Shown here piece after piece: positions 37,791-37,969 of a stretch of DNA of 37,969 nt. Numbering within the stretch: position 1 is the first letter of the stretch; each line of letters opens with the position of its first letter. The notes beneath the pieces are model-generated. The model saw only the letters and a program-made list of their open reading frames with translations. It ran no database searches and had not been told where the DNA came from. The position numbers and the translations under genes are program-made. Source of the DNA: Vampirovibrio sp. (lineage in GTDB: Bacteria; Cyanobacteriota; Vampirovibrionia; Vampirovibrionales; Vampirovibrionaceae); NCBI GenBank assembly GCA_021323475.1, contig JAJQJM010000018.1, positions 1-37,969 on the forward strand, given 5' to 3'.

Positions 37791-37969
37791 ATGACGGACG
37801 CGGAACAGAAGACGTCGCTGCTCAACCGGCGGGATAACGCATGGCCTTTTTCCAGGCTGATGCGACACTGGGAATTGGGCTTGCTGATGGTCATGATCGT
37901 GGCGGTGTTCGGCATGGTGACGTATGTGCTATTGCCCAGGCCACAGGCGGTGATTGCCTTGAAGCCTTA
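37791..37969 (+). CDS. Membrane protein N-terminus, cut by the right edge
   Basis: The ATG at 37791 opens a frame to the window end (59 codons): a polar start (MTDAEQKTSLLNRRDNAWPF) is followed by a hydrophobic span (ELGLLMVMIVAVFGMVTYVLLP). This N-terminus is of the type seen in sugar ABC-transporter permeases or other single- or multi-pass proteins. It follows leuA by 21 bases and may be in the same operon. No function can be assigned. Confidence 0.5.
   Translation, partial: MTDAEQKTSLLNRRDNAWPFSRLMRHWELGLLMVMIVAVFGMVTYVLLPRPQAVIALKP

Noticed and set aside
1-37969. CRISPR array
   Set aside because: No set of regularly spaced repeats of 23-40 bases was found; the repeats seen are pairs or palindromes.

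Overview
The window has two parts. Positions 1 to about 25,200 are most of a temperate, podovirus-like prophage. Positions about 25,800 to 37,969 are ordinary bacterial chromosome. The host genes (a radical SAM/DUF2344 protein directly upstream of an RNase E/G, a thioredoxin-like [2Fe-2S] ferredoxin, a flavin reductase-domain protein, a DUF167 protein, a tandem thioredoxin protein and 2-isopropylmalate synthase) fit a Gram-negative-type bacterium of roughly 50% GC. The RNase E/G N-terminus and the radical SAM-RNase neighbourhood resemble those of cyanobacteria and Firmicutes. My tentative guess is a non-photosynthetic cyanobacterial relative (Vampirovibrionia/Melainabacteria), but this is an inference and needs a phylogeny.

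Prophage layout. A leftward late operon runs from about 21,150 down past position 1. In order of transcription it holds: a 41-aa basic protein, terminase small subunit, a GNAT acetyltransferase, a beta-rich structural protein, two ejection-type proteins, a 1,170-aa multidomain protein (M15-like peptidase plus R-S-ExE ADP-ribosyltransferase), a 465-aa internal-protein candidate, two small genes, terminase large subunit, portal, an 84-aa gene overlapping the portal, scaffold, major capsid (frameshifted), a small Lys-tailed protein, adaptor, tail nozzle, fibre, small tail genes, and a large SGNH-hydrolase/LamG tail protein cut by the left edge. The tail nozzle and adaptor, with no tape-measure or sheath gene, point to a short-tailed virion. 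A small rightward gene (zinc-ribbon, 62 aa) sits antisense inside the late operon behind its own promoter.

The control region (about 21,160-25,250) has an intrinsic terminator between a Cys-rich 123-aa gene and the late operon. It also has a back-to-back promoter pair, a strongly folded non-coding RNA candidate with its own terminator, a repressible rightward operon (71-aa protein plus AT-hook protein), a leftward operon (HTH protein, single-pass membrane protein, 57-aa protein), an operator-rich divergent promoter region in front of an apparently leaderless gene, and a tyrosine recombinase with an N-terminal HTH domain. No replication genes, classical CI-like repressor or holin/endolysin cassette is visible. 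These must lie left of the window or be absent. The left attachment site is outside the window and the right one cannot be fixed; it probably lies between 25,194 and 25,790.

Host part. A leftward TPR gene ends at a strong terminator at 25,790-25,813. A divergent secreted or anchored TPR protein is followed by radical SAM-rng (with terminator), then the ferredoxin (leftward), flavin reductase and DUF167 genes, the thioredoxin gene (leftward), leuA without its usual regulatory domain, and the start of a membrane protein at the right edge. A dispersed-type palindromic repeat lies at 25,602-25,705.
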